64,000 nucleotides of DNA from assembly GCA_036497945.1 (NCBI GenBank), contig DASXIN010000086.1:1-64000 (forward strand), read 5' to 3'. This document shows, one piece after another, positions 52,444 to 60,732 of this stretch. Numbering within the stretch: the first letter of the stretch is position 1; each line of letters begins with the position of its first letter. The translations under genes were made by a program, and so were the position numbers. The stretch comes from RYN-230 sp036497945. GTDB taxonomy: Bacteria; Actinomycetota; Actinomycetes; Streptosporangiales; Streptosporangiaceae. Below the pieces are notes generated by a model. The model worked only from the letters and a program-made list of their open reading frames with translations, was not told the origin of the DNA and ran no database searches.

Positions 52444-54803
52444 CCCCCGGCCGCGGGACCGGAACCAGTCGGACTCGATCGACTCGTAGATGGGCAGGCC
52501 GCCGCCTGGGCCGGGCCGTCAGCCGGCGGAATGATCACGTTGGGGCCGGTCGCCCGGACGGATCCGGTGCTCCCGGCCGGGGCGGGGGCCGGGGCCGGGG
52601 CGAAAGCCGGGGCGGGGGCCGGGGCCGTCAGGGTCGCCGTATCCAGCGCCGCGGTGAGCAGCGGGGGATCCTGCACCGGGCCGGCTGCGAACCGGCTCGG
52701 TACGTACTGCGGTCCGCGCGGCCCGGCCATCCGCAGGCCCGCGCCCGCCCGTGGCCGCCGCCCGCCGCCCGCCGCCTCCTCCGAGGTCACCGACGCAGGT
52801 ATGCGCACCCGGGCGATGCTCCCACCGCTGGCCGGCGATTGCAGCTCCACCTGGATGTGGTGCCGGGCCGCCAGGTGTGCCACCGCGAACAGCCCCATGT
52901 GCCGGGACACCGCCACGTCGGCCAGCGGCGGATCGGCCAGCCGCTGGTTGAGCTCGGCCAGCACCTGCTCGGGTATGCCCATCCCGCGGTCGGTGATGAC
53001 GATCACCGCGCCGCCGCCGGTCAGCCCGTGCCCGGACGCGATCACCTGCGTGGTCTTGGCCGAGAACGTGGTGGCGTTCTCCAGCAGTTCGGCCAGCAGG
53101 TGCACGGTGTCGGCCACCCCGGCGCCGACGATGGCCACGCCGGGGTGGATGTCAAGCTCCACCCGCTCGTACTGATCGATCTCGGACGCCGCGGCGCGCA
53201 GCACGTCCACCAGCGGCACCGGGTCGGCCCACCGGCGCGGTGCCTCGTGGCCGGCCAGCATGAGCAGGTTCTCCGAGTTGCGCCGCATCCGGGTGGCCAG
53301 GTGGTCCATGCGGAACAGGTTGGACAGCCGCTCCGGGTCCTCTTCACCCAGTTCCAGGCTGTCGATCAGCCGGAGCAGCCGCTCCAGCAGCGACTGGCTG
53401 CGCCGGGACAGGCTGACGAACATGGCGCTGACGCTGCTGCGCAGCTGGGCCTCTTCGCCGGCCAGCCGCACCGCCTCCCGGTGCACTTGGTCGAAGGCTC
53501 GGGCCACCTGGCCGATCTCGTCGGTGGACAGCACGTCGATCGGGCGGACGTGCAGCGGGCGCCCGGTGTCCAGCGCGTCGGTCAGGTCGCGGACTTCGGC
53601 CGGTAGCCGGGTTTCGGCGATGTCCAGCGCGCCCTGCCTGAGCCGGCGCAGCGGGCTGAGCATGGACCGGGCGATGAGCACTGTGATCAGCAGCACGATG
53701 AGCAGCGCGAGCAGCGCCGCGCCGCCGGTCTCGATAACGGTGCGCTCCGCGCTGCTGCGCAGCGCGTGGGCGTTCTGCACGACCGAGCCGGCCAGGGTCC
53801 CCTCGGCCAGCCGCATCCGCCCGATGGTGTAGGACATGTCCGTGTACCAGGCGTGGCTGGCACCGGGGCCGAGGTTGAGCGCGGTGCCGTTGTCGGTGTT
53901 CGCCACCGTGGTCTGCTCGAGCGTCGCGGCCTGGTTCATCAGCGGCCCGGACACGGTACGGCTGAGCAGCTGGCTTTCCGGCGCGGTGGCCGAAGCGTTG
54001 AACGATTCGAGCTCGCTGGCCTGCTGGGCCTGCGCCGCGATGAGCGCGGTCTGCTCGGCCGGGGTGAACTGGCTGTCCACGAACGCGGTGTACAAGATGC
54101 CCCGCTGCTGTGACGCCGCGTCCTTCACCCGGGACAGCGCGCTGAGCGTGCGCAGGCTGTTCGCGAACGCGGTGTTCCCGCTCTGCAGCGCAATGCCGTC
54201 ATTAAACGAGAACAGGTTGGCCAGCGCCGCCGTGTAGGCGTCGATCGTGGTCAGCGCCGGGGTAGTGCTCGTCACTGCTTCCTGGCGCAGCTTCGGCAGC
54301 TCGTCGATGCTGGTCAGCACCGCGCCCGCGTCGGTTAACGTCTGCGCCGGATAGCCGCGGTCGAGCTGGTTGATGAGCGGCTGGACTTGGGCCGCCCAGC
54401 GGTTGGTTACCGCGTATTGCCGGGTCAGCTGGGTTTGGCCGTTGCCCGGTCGGCCATGTGCGATGAAGCCGGCCGTGTCGTCCCGCTCGTCCTCTATGGC
54501 CTGGGCCAGCCCGGTGAGCTGCTGGCCGAGGATGGCCAGCCGTTCCACCCGGCCCATGGTCTGCGCGTTCCGCTCCGCCATGCTGACCTGGAGGCCGGCG
54601 AAGGCCAGCCCCATCGCGGTCGGGACGGCGATCAGCGCGATCAGCCGCCAGGACACCCGCCAGTTCTCCAGGGCGTCTCTCAGGCCGGTCAGCGGGCCGG
54701 GCCGCGTCCGGCGGGCGGCCCGCAGGCCGGAGAGGTGAGCGGCAGGTGACGCGGCGCGCGGGGCAGCATGGGCAGGGGTGTGGGCAGGGCTGGACTGGCT
54801 CAT
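52440..54803 (-). CDS. NIT-domain sensor histidine kinase (CvnA-like), 3' end frameshifted
   Basis: 787 aa from ATG 54803, with AAGGACGAG upstream. TM1 (L-I-A-L-I-A-V-P-T-A-M-G-L), an extracytoplasmic nitrate/nitrite-sensor-like helical domain (about 70-345), TM2 (A-L-L-A-L-L-I-V-L-L-I-T-V-L-I-A-R) and a HAMP segment. A DHp-like helix M-D-H-L-A-T-R-M-R-R-N-S-E-N holds the likely phospho-histidine. The HATPase has L-L-E-N-A-T-T-F-S and D-R-G-M-G-I-P. The last 30 residues (A-A-A-C-P-S-T-S-R-S-S) are a frame artefact: the true tail is encoded one frame over. It heads a kinase-roadblock pair. Confidence 0.88.
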   Translation of the reverse strand: MSQSSPAHTPAHAAPRAASPAAHLSGLRAARRTRPGPLTGLRDALENWRVSWRLIALIAVPTAMGLAFAGLQVSMAERNAQTMGRVERLAILGQQLTGLAQAIEDERDDTAGFIAHGRPGNGQTQLTRQYAVTNRWAAQVQPLINQLDRGYPAQTLTDAGAVLTSIDELPKLRQEAVTSTTPALTTIDAYTAALANLFSFNDGIALQSGNTAFANSLRTLSALSRVKDAASQQRGILYTAFVDSQFTPAEQTALIAAQAQQASELESFNASATAPESQLLSRTVSGPLMNQAATLEQTTVANTDNGTALNLGPGASHAWYTDMSYTIGRMRLAEGTLAGSVVQNAHALRSSAERTVIETGGAALLALLIVLLITVLIARSMLSPLRRLRQGALDIAETRLPAEVRDLTDALDTGRPLHVRPIDVLSTDEIGQVARAFDQVHREAVRLAGEEAQLRSSVSAMFVSLSRRSQSLLERLLRLIDSLELGEEDPERLSNLFRMDHLATRMRRNSENLLMLAGHEAPRRWADPVPLVDVLRAAASEIDQYERVELDIHPGVAIVGAGVADTVHLLAELLENATTFSAKTTQVIASGHGLTGGGAVIVITDRGMGIPEQVLAELNQRLADPPLADVAVSRHMGLFAVAHLAARHHIQVELQSPASGGSIARVRIPASVTSEEAAGGGRRPRAGAGLRMAGPRGPQYVPSRFAAGPVQDPPLLTAALDTATLTAPAPAPAFAPAPAPAPAGSTGSVRATGPNVIIPPADGPAQAAACPSTSRSSPTGSGPAAGG

Positions 54804-55055
54804 AGCTCGTCCTTGTTAGCGGGCACGGCACATCGCACAATGATCAGGGAAAACCGGGATGCAAGCCCGGCGGCCATTCTCACCCCTTTTCTGGCGGGAA
54901 ACCAGGGCAGCGCCCTCGGTACAGGGTCAGCCTAGTAGGCCGGGCCCGCCGAGCTGGGGTGACCAATTTGACGGAAATGGCCGGTAGGAAAATTCCCAGT
55001 AAATTAGGCATAGACCCGACGGGAACGGCCTGTCAGCCGGGGTCAGCAGCGGTGC

Positions 55056-56066
55056 TCACACCGGGAACAGCAGGAGCGCGACCGGGACCACGACCAGGGC
55101 TGCGGCAGCCCCGCTGACCAGGGTCAAGGCCGGCAGGGAAAGCCCTGGCGCCGGGGCCAGCAGGCGCTCCACCCGGGCGCACACCCCGCTCTCGGCCGGG
55201 CGGGGGTCTGAGGTGGCCGGGTGGCGCTCCGGGGTGGCCGGGCCGCGGTCTGGGGTGGCCGGGTGGCGGCCGGCCACCGCCAGCGCTCCGGCTGGGGCAC
55301 CGGCCGGGCCGGCCGCGCCGACCCGGATCAGCGCGGTGACCAGTTCACGGGCTGGGCGGTGCCGGAGCGCGTGGTCGTCGGCCAGCATCTCGATGAGCAG
55401 GGCGACCGCGCCGTACGCCCGCTGCGCCGACCCCGACCATGGGAAGGCCCGGCACAACGCGGTGAACGGGAGCAGCACCAGATCGTGCCGCTCCCTGGCA
55501 TGCGCCCGCTCATGGGCCAGCACGGCGGCCAGTTCCGCCTGATCCAGCAGGTCGATGGCGCCCGCGCTGATCACGATCCGGGACCGCAGCCCCGGTACGC
55601 AGTAGGCCGCCGCCGCCGGGTGGTCCACCACCAGCGCACCGGGCACCTTCGGGTCACCGTGCGCCAGCAGGCTGAGTAGCGCCCGGTGCCGCCGCCGGTC
55701 CCGCAGCACCGCGCCGGACGCGGCTACCAGGACCCAGCAGAGCAGCGCCAGCAGTGCGGCCGACGCGGTCAGGCAGAGCAGCCGCAGCGCGGCGATCAGG
55801 CCGGGCAGGGTGGCCTCACCGACGAGATCGTGCACCGCCCGGGCCAGCACAGTCAGCGCATCCCCAGCCACGCCTGAGTCGCCCCGGTCGGTGCCTAGCG
55901 CGGCCAGCGTGCCGACAGCGGCCAGCCCCCAGCCCAGACCCATCGCCTGCCACAGCACGATCGCCGCGGCGGGCGACCGGCACGGCCAGCGGGCCGCGGC
56001 CAGGCCGGTAGCGGCGGGTACTAGTCCTATCGCGACGGACGCCAGGACTAGGACGGGGGGCAGCAC
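55056..56066 (-). CDS. M56-family (BlaR1-like) membrane metallopeptidase
   Basis: 336 aa. Several membrane helices (L-P-P-V-L-V-L-A-S-V-A-I-G-L at the start, V-V-V-P-V-A-L-L-L at the end) flank the zincin H-E-R-A-H (V-L-A-H-E-R-A-H-A-R-E-R-H-D). There is no extracellular penicillin-binding sensor domain. A degenerate R-H-P-A-T-P-D/E repeat sits before the last helix. It lies 6 bp after the blaI-like gene, so it is the partner peptidase expected to relieve that repressor. Confidence 0.87.
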   Translation of the reverse strand: MLPPVLVLASVAIGLVPAATGLAAARWPCRSPAAAIVLWQAMGLGWGLAAVGTLAALGTDRGDSGVAGDALTVLARAVHDLVGEATLPGLIAALRLLCLTASAALLALLCWVLVAASGAVLRDRRRHRALLSLLAHGDPKVPGALVVDHPAAAAYCVPGLRSRIVISAGAIDLLDQAELAAVLAHERAHARERHDLVLLPFTALCRAFPWSGSAQRAYGAVALLIEMLADDHALRHRPARELVTALIRVGAAGPAGAPAGALAVAGRHPATPDRGPATPERHPATSDPRPAESGVCARVERLLAPAPGLSLPALTLVSGAAAALVVVPVALLLFPV

Positions 56067-56072
56067 GGACGG

Positions 56073-56438
56073 TCAACTCCTGGCGGGATCCCCGCCTGTC
56101 TCTAGGGCTCGCCGCAGCACCAGTGCTTCGGTGTCCGATACGCGGCGCGCGAAGCTCGCGAGCGCGGCCGACCGGTCGCCGGTCTGGTCGAGCGCGTGAA
56201 GCATCAGCTCGGTGACGTACGCTTCTCTGCTCGCAGCGGCTCGGTACAGCCAGGCACGGCCGTCGCGCTCGCGCCGGGCGAAACCCTTCTTGGCCAATCG
56301 GTCAAGGACGGTCATCACGGTGGTGTGAGCCAGGTCCCGGTCGGTAAGCCTACTGCCAACCTGGCGCACGGTGAGCTGAGTGTCGCTTTCCCACAGAACG
56401 TCCATGATGGCCCGTTCGAGTTCGCCCAGTCGATTCAC
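56073..56438 (-). CDS. BlaI/MecI/CopY-family transcriptional repressor
   Basis: 121 aa. Winged-helix repressor: M-N-R-L-G-E-L-E-R-A-I-M-D-V-L-W, V-R-Q-V-G-S-R-L, A-H-T-T-V-M-T-V-L-D-R-L-A-K-K-G, and a C-terminal dimerisation helix. It probably represses its own operon with the M56 peptidase. No beta-lactamase or PBP2a gene is adjacent; the regulon is unknown. Confidence 0.92.
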   Translation of the reverse strand: MNRLGELERAIMDVLWESDTQLTVRQVGSRLTDRDLAHTTVMTVLDRLAKKGFARRERDGRAWLYRAAASREAYVTELMLHALDQTGDRSAALASFARRVSDTEALVLRRALETGGDPARS

Positions 56439-56545
56439 GGCGTCACTCTACCTACCGGTCTCGCGGCGGGACAGACCCAGCCCAGCCCGGCGCCCGGCCG
56501 GCCAGTACTAGCCCCAGGTCAGGCCCGGTCGGCACCAGTCCCAGG

Positions 56546-58447
56546 TCAGGTTAGCCAGTATGTGTTGTAGTGCTCGTGCTGCATCCGGGCGATCGGCATG
56601 AGCTGGACCGGGCGCCCGTCCGCCTTCGCCGAGAAGGTCAGCGGCCGCTCGGACGTCATGGTCAGCGACCCGATGTCCAGCCGGGGCATCGGCATGGCGT
56701 CCTGGCTGCCGTAGCCGCCGCTGAGCACCACCGGGCCGTAGCTGACCGCCTGCACGGCCGGCTGGTCAGGGGTGGGGTTGCTGGCCAGTTCCATCGGCAG
56801 GCAGACCCACAGCGTGTCACCGGCGGACCAGTCCCGGTCCAGCACCAGCCAGCTGCCCGGCGCGGCCCGCCCAGCCAGTTCCCGGCCGTTCAGCCAGGCC
56901 CGCGCCGGGGCGGCGGCCCAGCCCGGGACCCGTACCCGGATGGCGATCCGGGCCCGGCCGGCCAGCACGGTGAGCCGGGTGCCCGGCTCATCGGGGAACC
57001 TGGTCTCCTGCCGGATCCGCATCCGGTTATCGCCCCAGGTCACCTCGGACGGAATGAACAGGTTGACGAATAGCCCGCGCCGGTCCCGCGAGTAGATGGT
57101 GTCGGCGAATTTGGCCTGGGTCTCCAGGCCGGTGCCGTCGTCGCAGGAGAAGTTGTGGTAATTCGTCGAGTAAACATTCGGGTTGCTGCCCATGAATGGC
57201 GGCTGCCGCTTGAAAGCGGCCGGTGACAGCCCGGTGTAGTAGATGTTGAAGCCGTGTTCTGCTCGCGGGTCCTGCTCGCCGAGCATCTGGTTGAACAGGG
57301 TGCGCTCGTAGTAGTCGATCAGGTCGATCCGGTGCGGCTGGTGGAAGTGCAGCAGCCGGGTCAGCTTGAGCATGTTGTAGCTGCAGCAGTTCTCGCAGGT
57401 ACGGTTGCTCAGCTGGCCGGCGATCACGTCCGGTGCGTGCCAGTGCTCCCAGTTGCTGGTGCCGCCGATCAGGTAGCTGTGATGCTGGGTGACGATCCGC
57501 CAGAAGTTGCGGCCGATGTCGAGATACCGCCGGTCGCCGGTCTCCTCCCAGATCCGGATGCAGGCGATCATCTTGGGGATGTTGGTGTTGGCGTGCCGGC
57601 CGGGCAGGTCATCCTGGCCCCGGGCGAGCGGGTCGAAGACCTGGGCGTCGTAGAACCGCTCCGCGGTACGCAGGTAGGACTCGTCCCAGGTCAGCCGGTA
57701 CAGATTGGTCAGTGACTCGGCGATGCCGCCGTGCTCGACGGCCAGGATGCTCTGCATGTGCCGGTAGGACAGCCGCCCGGTCCGCCAGCCCACCCAGTCA
57801 CCTAGCCGGGCCGCCGTCTCCAGGGCCTGCGCGTTCCCGGTGAGCTCGTGCTGGTCGATCAGCCCGGCCATGATCTTGTGGATCATGTAGTACGGCGACC
57901 ACACCGGCAGGCCGGCTTCCAGCCGGTCGAAGAAGCTCTCCGGGAACGCGGACAGATAGCCGTCCTGGAAACCGGCCCGCCGTGCCCGGGCCTGGTACCG
58001 GGTGAGCTGGTCCACCAGGTAGTGGCCCTTGTCCGCGGCGGCCTGGTGGCCGGTGTTGGCGTAGGTGAGGGCCAGCCCGGACATCAGGTGCCCGGTGCAG
58101 TGGCCGCGCACCTCGGAGACGGGCCGTTCCCAGCCGCCGCACGGCCTGGCCCGCGACGGCAGGCCGTAGTTGTGCCGGAACGTGTGCAGCATCCGGTCCG
58201 GGTCCAGGAACATCAGGTAGTTGGTGTTCCGTGCCTGGTTGGCCCGGAACGCGCTGGGCCCCAGCTGCACCGCGGACAGCGGGAACGCCCGGGCCAGCCC
58301 GGCCGTGCCGTCCGGGACGTACCCGCTCGTCCAGCCGCCGGACGCGGCCCGCAGCTGGTCCGGGACGCCGCTGGCCAGCACCAGCCCGGCCGCAGCGCCG
58401 CCGAGACCGCTCAGCACCGCCCGCCTGCTGACCGGATGAGAGGTCAT
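56546..58447 (-). CDS. Tat-exported GH127/DUF1680-family glycoside hydrolase
   Basis: 633 aa from ATG 58447. The twin-arginine signal S-R-R-A-V-L-S-G-L-G-G-A-A-A-G-L-V-L-A (7-25) indicates export of a folded protein. The (alpha/alpha)6 barrel contains the GH127/146 active-site segment T-C-E-N-C-C-S-Y-N-M-L-K, with Cys351, 354 and 355 and Glu352 available for the Zn-thiolate/nucleophile site. Known members are beta-L-arabinofuranosidases, suggesting plant arabinan or extensin glycan use. It stands alone, without transporter genes. Confidence 0.86.
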   Translation of the reverse strand: MTSHPVSRRAVLSGLGGAAAGLVLASGVPDQLRAASGGWTSGYVPDGTAGLARAFPLSAVQLGPSAFRANQARNTNYLMFLDPDRMLHTFRHNYGLPSRARPCGGWERPVSEVRGHCTGHLMSGLALTYANTGHQAAADKGHYLVDQLTRYQARARRAGFQDGYLSAFPESFFDRLEAGLPVWSPYYMIHKIMAGLIDQHELTGNAQALETAARLGDWVGWRTGRLSYRHMQSILAVEHGGIAESLTNLYRLTWDESYLRTAERFYDAQVFDPLARGQDDLPGRHANTNIPKMIACIRIWEETGDRRYLDIGRNFWRIVTQHHSYLIGGTSNWEHWHAPDVIAGQLSNRTCENCCSYNMLKLTRLLHFHQPHRIDLIDYYERTLFNQMLGEQDPRAEHGFNIYYTGLSPAAFKRQPPFMGSNPNVYSTNYHNFSCDDGTGLETQAKFADTIYSRDRRGLFVNLFIPSEVTWGDNRMRIRQETRFPDEPGTRLTVLAGRARIAIRVRVPGWAAAPARAWLNGRELAGRAAPGSWLVLDRDWSAGDTLWVCLPMELASNPTPDQPAVQAVSYGPVVLSGGYGSQDAMPMPRLDIGSLTMTSERPLTFSAKADGRPVQLMPIARMQHEHYNTYWLT

Positions 58448-58676
58448 GCACCGTCCCCTCGGGGTCTGCCCACCGCGGCTGCCTCCGGCATGTCCCAGAC
58501 CCACTTTGATCAGAACTCACAGCAGCCAGCCGGTCAATGCCTGCCACCACAGCAACAGTGGCTGCGGCCGGGGCAGCGGCCGGCTACGGCCGGGGAGCGG
58601 TTGGCTGGGGGCCGGGCCGCGCCAGGCCGGGCCGGCTGCGACGATGGAGGCCAGCCGAGACAGGGCGGAGGAGCAG

Positions 58677-59033
58677 ATGGCAGACGAAGAGTTCACCAGG
58701 GCCCTGGACAGCACCCGGGAGGTCGAGCTCACCGTCACCGGGCGCAAGTCCGGCCGCGGGATCACGCTTCCGGTGTGGTTCGCGCGGGACGGCGGCACGC
58801 TGTATCTCGTGCCGGTCACCGGATCGGACAGCAACTGGTACAAGAACGTGCTGCGGACGCCGACGATCCGGCTGGCCGCCGGGGGCGCCGAGCGCACCGC
58901 CAGTGCGGCGCCGGTCACCGATCCAGGCCGGGTCGGTGAGATCGTGGACAAGTTCCGGGCCAAGTACGGGGCCCGGGACGTGGCCGCCTACTACCCGAAG
59001 CAGAACGCCGCGGTGACGGTCCCGCTCAGCTGA
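58677..59033 (+). CDS. Small nitroreductase/DUF385 (F420-type split-barrel) protein
   Basis: 118 aa from ATG 58677, with GGCGGAGGAG upstream. R-E-V-E-L-T-V-T-G-R-K-S-G, T-L-P-V-W-F-A-R-D-G-G-T-L-Y-L-V-P and S-D-S-N-W-Y-K-N-V-L are the signature of the Ddn/DUF385 family of split beta-barrel proteins, many of which bind F420. Substrate unknown. It is followed 14 bp later by the macrodomain gene. Confidence 0.85.
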   Translation: MADEEFTRALDSTREVELTVTGRKSGRGITLPVWFARDGGTLYLVPVTGSDSNWYKNVLRTPTIRLAAGGAERTASAAPVTDPGRVGEIVDKFRAKYGARDVAAYYPKQNAAVTVPLS

Positions 59034-59047
59034 GCAGGTCAGCGACC

Positions 59048-59569
59048 ATGCGGATCACGCTGCATGACGGCGACATCACCCGGCAGGCGGCCGACGCCAT
59101 CGTCAACGCGGCCAACTCGTCGCTGCTCGGTGGCGGGGGCGTGGACGGCGCGATTCACCGCCGCGGCGGGCCGGCCATCCTGGCCGAGTGCCGGTCGCTG
59201 CGGGCCGGCCGGTTCCCGGACGGGCTGCCTACCGGGCAGGCGGTAGCCACCACGGCCGGCGACTTGCCGGCCCGCTGGGTCATCCACACGGTGGGCCCGG
59301 TGTACTCGCGGGGCGAGGACCGCAGCGCGCTGCTCGCGTCCTGCTACACCGAGTCGCTGCGGGTGGCCGACGAACTCGGCGCCGAGGTGGTCGCGTTCCC
59401 GGCGGTTTCCGCGGGCATCTACGGCTGGCCCGCGGACGACGCGGCCCGGATCGCGCTGGGCGCCGTGCGCGGCGCGGACACCGCGGTCCGGGAGGCCCAG
59501 TTCGTGCTGTTTGGCCGGGACATGCACCAGGTGTTCGCGGCCGCGCTGGCCACGCTGCCAGGTGGCTAG
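59048..59569 (+). CDS. Macrodomain protein (O-acetyl-ADP-ribose deacetylase type)
   Basis: 173 aa. MacroD-type ADP-ribose pocket: D-I-T, D-A-I-V-N-A-A-N-S-S-L-L-G-G-G-G-V-D-G-A-I-H, V-I-H-T-V-G-P-V and F-P-A-V-S-A-G-I-Y-G. It probably removes ADP-ribose from proteins or deacetylates O-acetyl-ADP-ribose. It lies between the DUF385 and aminotransferase genes on the same strand. Confidence 0.93.
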   Translation: MRITLHDGDITRQAADAIVNAANSSLLGGGGVDGAIHRRGGPAILAECRSLRAGRFPDGLPTGQAVATTAGDLPARWVIHTVGPVYSRGEDRSALLASCYTESLRVADELGAEVVAFPAVSAGIYGWPADDAARIALGAVRGADTAVREAQFVLFGRDMHQVFAAALATLPGG

Positions 59570-59601
59570 GATGTGCCCACGAGCAGCGAGGGAGGACGCC
59601 G

Positions 59602-60702
59602 GTGAGCAGTGAGGACGCGGCCGCAGCGGCCCAGGAGTCACCCCGGTTCCGCGCGGTGCTCGACCAGTTCGCCCCGTACCAGCCGGGCCGCCAGGTCACC
59701 GGGCCGGACGGCCGGTCGCACAAGCTGTCGTCGAACGAGTCCCCGTTCGGCCCGCTGCCGTCGGTGCTCGAGGTGATCGCCGACGCGGCCGCCGCCGTGC
59801 ACCGCTACCCGGACAACGGCGCGGCCGCGCTGACCGCGGCGATCGCGGACCGGTTCGGCGTGCCGCCGGAGCACATCGCGATCGGCTGCGGCTCGGTCGG
59901 GGTGGCCCAGCAGGTGCTGGAAGCGGCGGGCGAGCCTGGCGCCGAGGTGCTCTACGCGTGGCGTTCCTTCGAGGCCTACCCGACGCTGGTCGCGCTGGCC
60001 GCCGCGGAACCGGTCACCGTGCCGCTACGAGACGAGACACACGACCTGGCCGCGATGGCCGACGCCATTACCGGCCGGACCCGGGTGATCTTCGTGTGCA
60101 ACCCGAACAACCCGACCGGCACGGTGCTGCACGCGGATGAACTGGCTGCGTTCCTCCGCCGGGTGCCGCAGGACTGCCTGGTCGTGCTGGACGAGGCGTA
60201 CGCCGAGTACGTCCGCGACCCGGCGGTGCCGGACGGTCTGCAGTTGTACCGGGAGTACCCGAACGTGGCCGTGCTGCGCACCTTCTCCAAGGCCTACGGG
60301 CTGGCCGGGCTGCGGGTCGGCTTCCTGGTGGCGCAGCCGCCGGTGGCCGAGGCGGTGCGCAAGACCATGCTGCCGTTCACCGTGAACGCGGTGGCCCAGG
60401 CGGCCGCCGTCGCCTCGCTGGCCGCCGAGGCGGAACTGCTGGACCGGGTGGATCTGGTGGTCAAGGAACGGTCCCGGGTCAGCGGTGAACTGGTCGCCCA
60501 GGGCTGGACAGTGCCGCCGACCGAGGCCAACTTCGTCTGGCTCCGGCTGGACGAGGACACCCAGGACTTCGCCGCCGCCTGCGCCCTGACCGGGGTGGCC
60601 ATCCGGCCGTTCGGCGCGGAGGGCGCCCGGATCTCGATCGGCGACCACGACGCGAACGACACGTTCCTGGCCGTCGCCCGCGCCTACCCAAGACGTCACT
60701 GA
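59602..60702 (+). CDS. hisC: Histidinol-phosphate/aromatic aminotransferase (HisC family)
   Basis: 366 aa from GTG 59602, with GGAGG 8 bases upstream. PLP fold type I: L-S-S-N-E-S-P-F-G-P, Y-P-D-N, C-N-P-N-N-P-T-G-T, D-E-A-Y, and the Schiff-base lysine in F-S-K-A-Y-G-L-A-G-L-R-V-G. A lone hisC-like gene away from the his operon is often the phenylalanine aminotransferase Pat in actinobacteria, so Pat is an equally good name. A dispersed repeat copy follows the stop. Confidence 0.88.
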   Translation: MSSEDAAAAAQESPRFRAVLDQFAPYQPGRQVTGPDGRSHKLSSNESPFGPLPSVLEVIADAAAAVHRYPDNGAAALTAAIADRFGVPPEHIAIGCGSVGVAQQVLEAAGEPGAEVLYAWRSFEAYPTLVALAAAEPVTVPLRDETHDLAAMADAITGRTRVIFVCNPNNPTGTVLHADELAAFLRRVPQDCLVVLDEAYAEYVRDPAVPDGLQLYREYPNVAVLRTFSKAYGLAGLRVGFLVAQPPVAEAVRKTMLPFTVNAVAQAAAVASLAAEAELLDRVDLVVKERSRVSGELVAQGWTVPPTEANFVWLRLDEDTQDFAAACALTGVAIRPFGAEGARISIGDHDANDTFLAVARAYPRRH

Positions 60703-60708
60703 ACTACT

Positions 60709-60732
60709 CCGGGGGACGACCCCCCTGGACCC
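60709..60732. repeat. Dispersed G/C palindromic repeat, copy 5
   Basis: CCGGGGGACGACCCCCCTGGACCC sits between the stop codons of the convergent aminotransferase and regulator genes, touching the latter. It is positioned like a bidirectional terminator. Confidence 0.75.
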
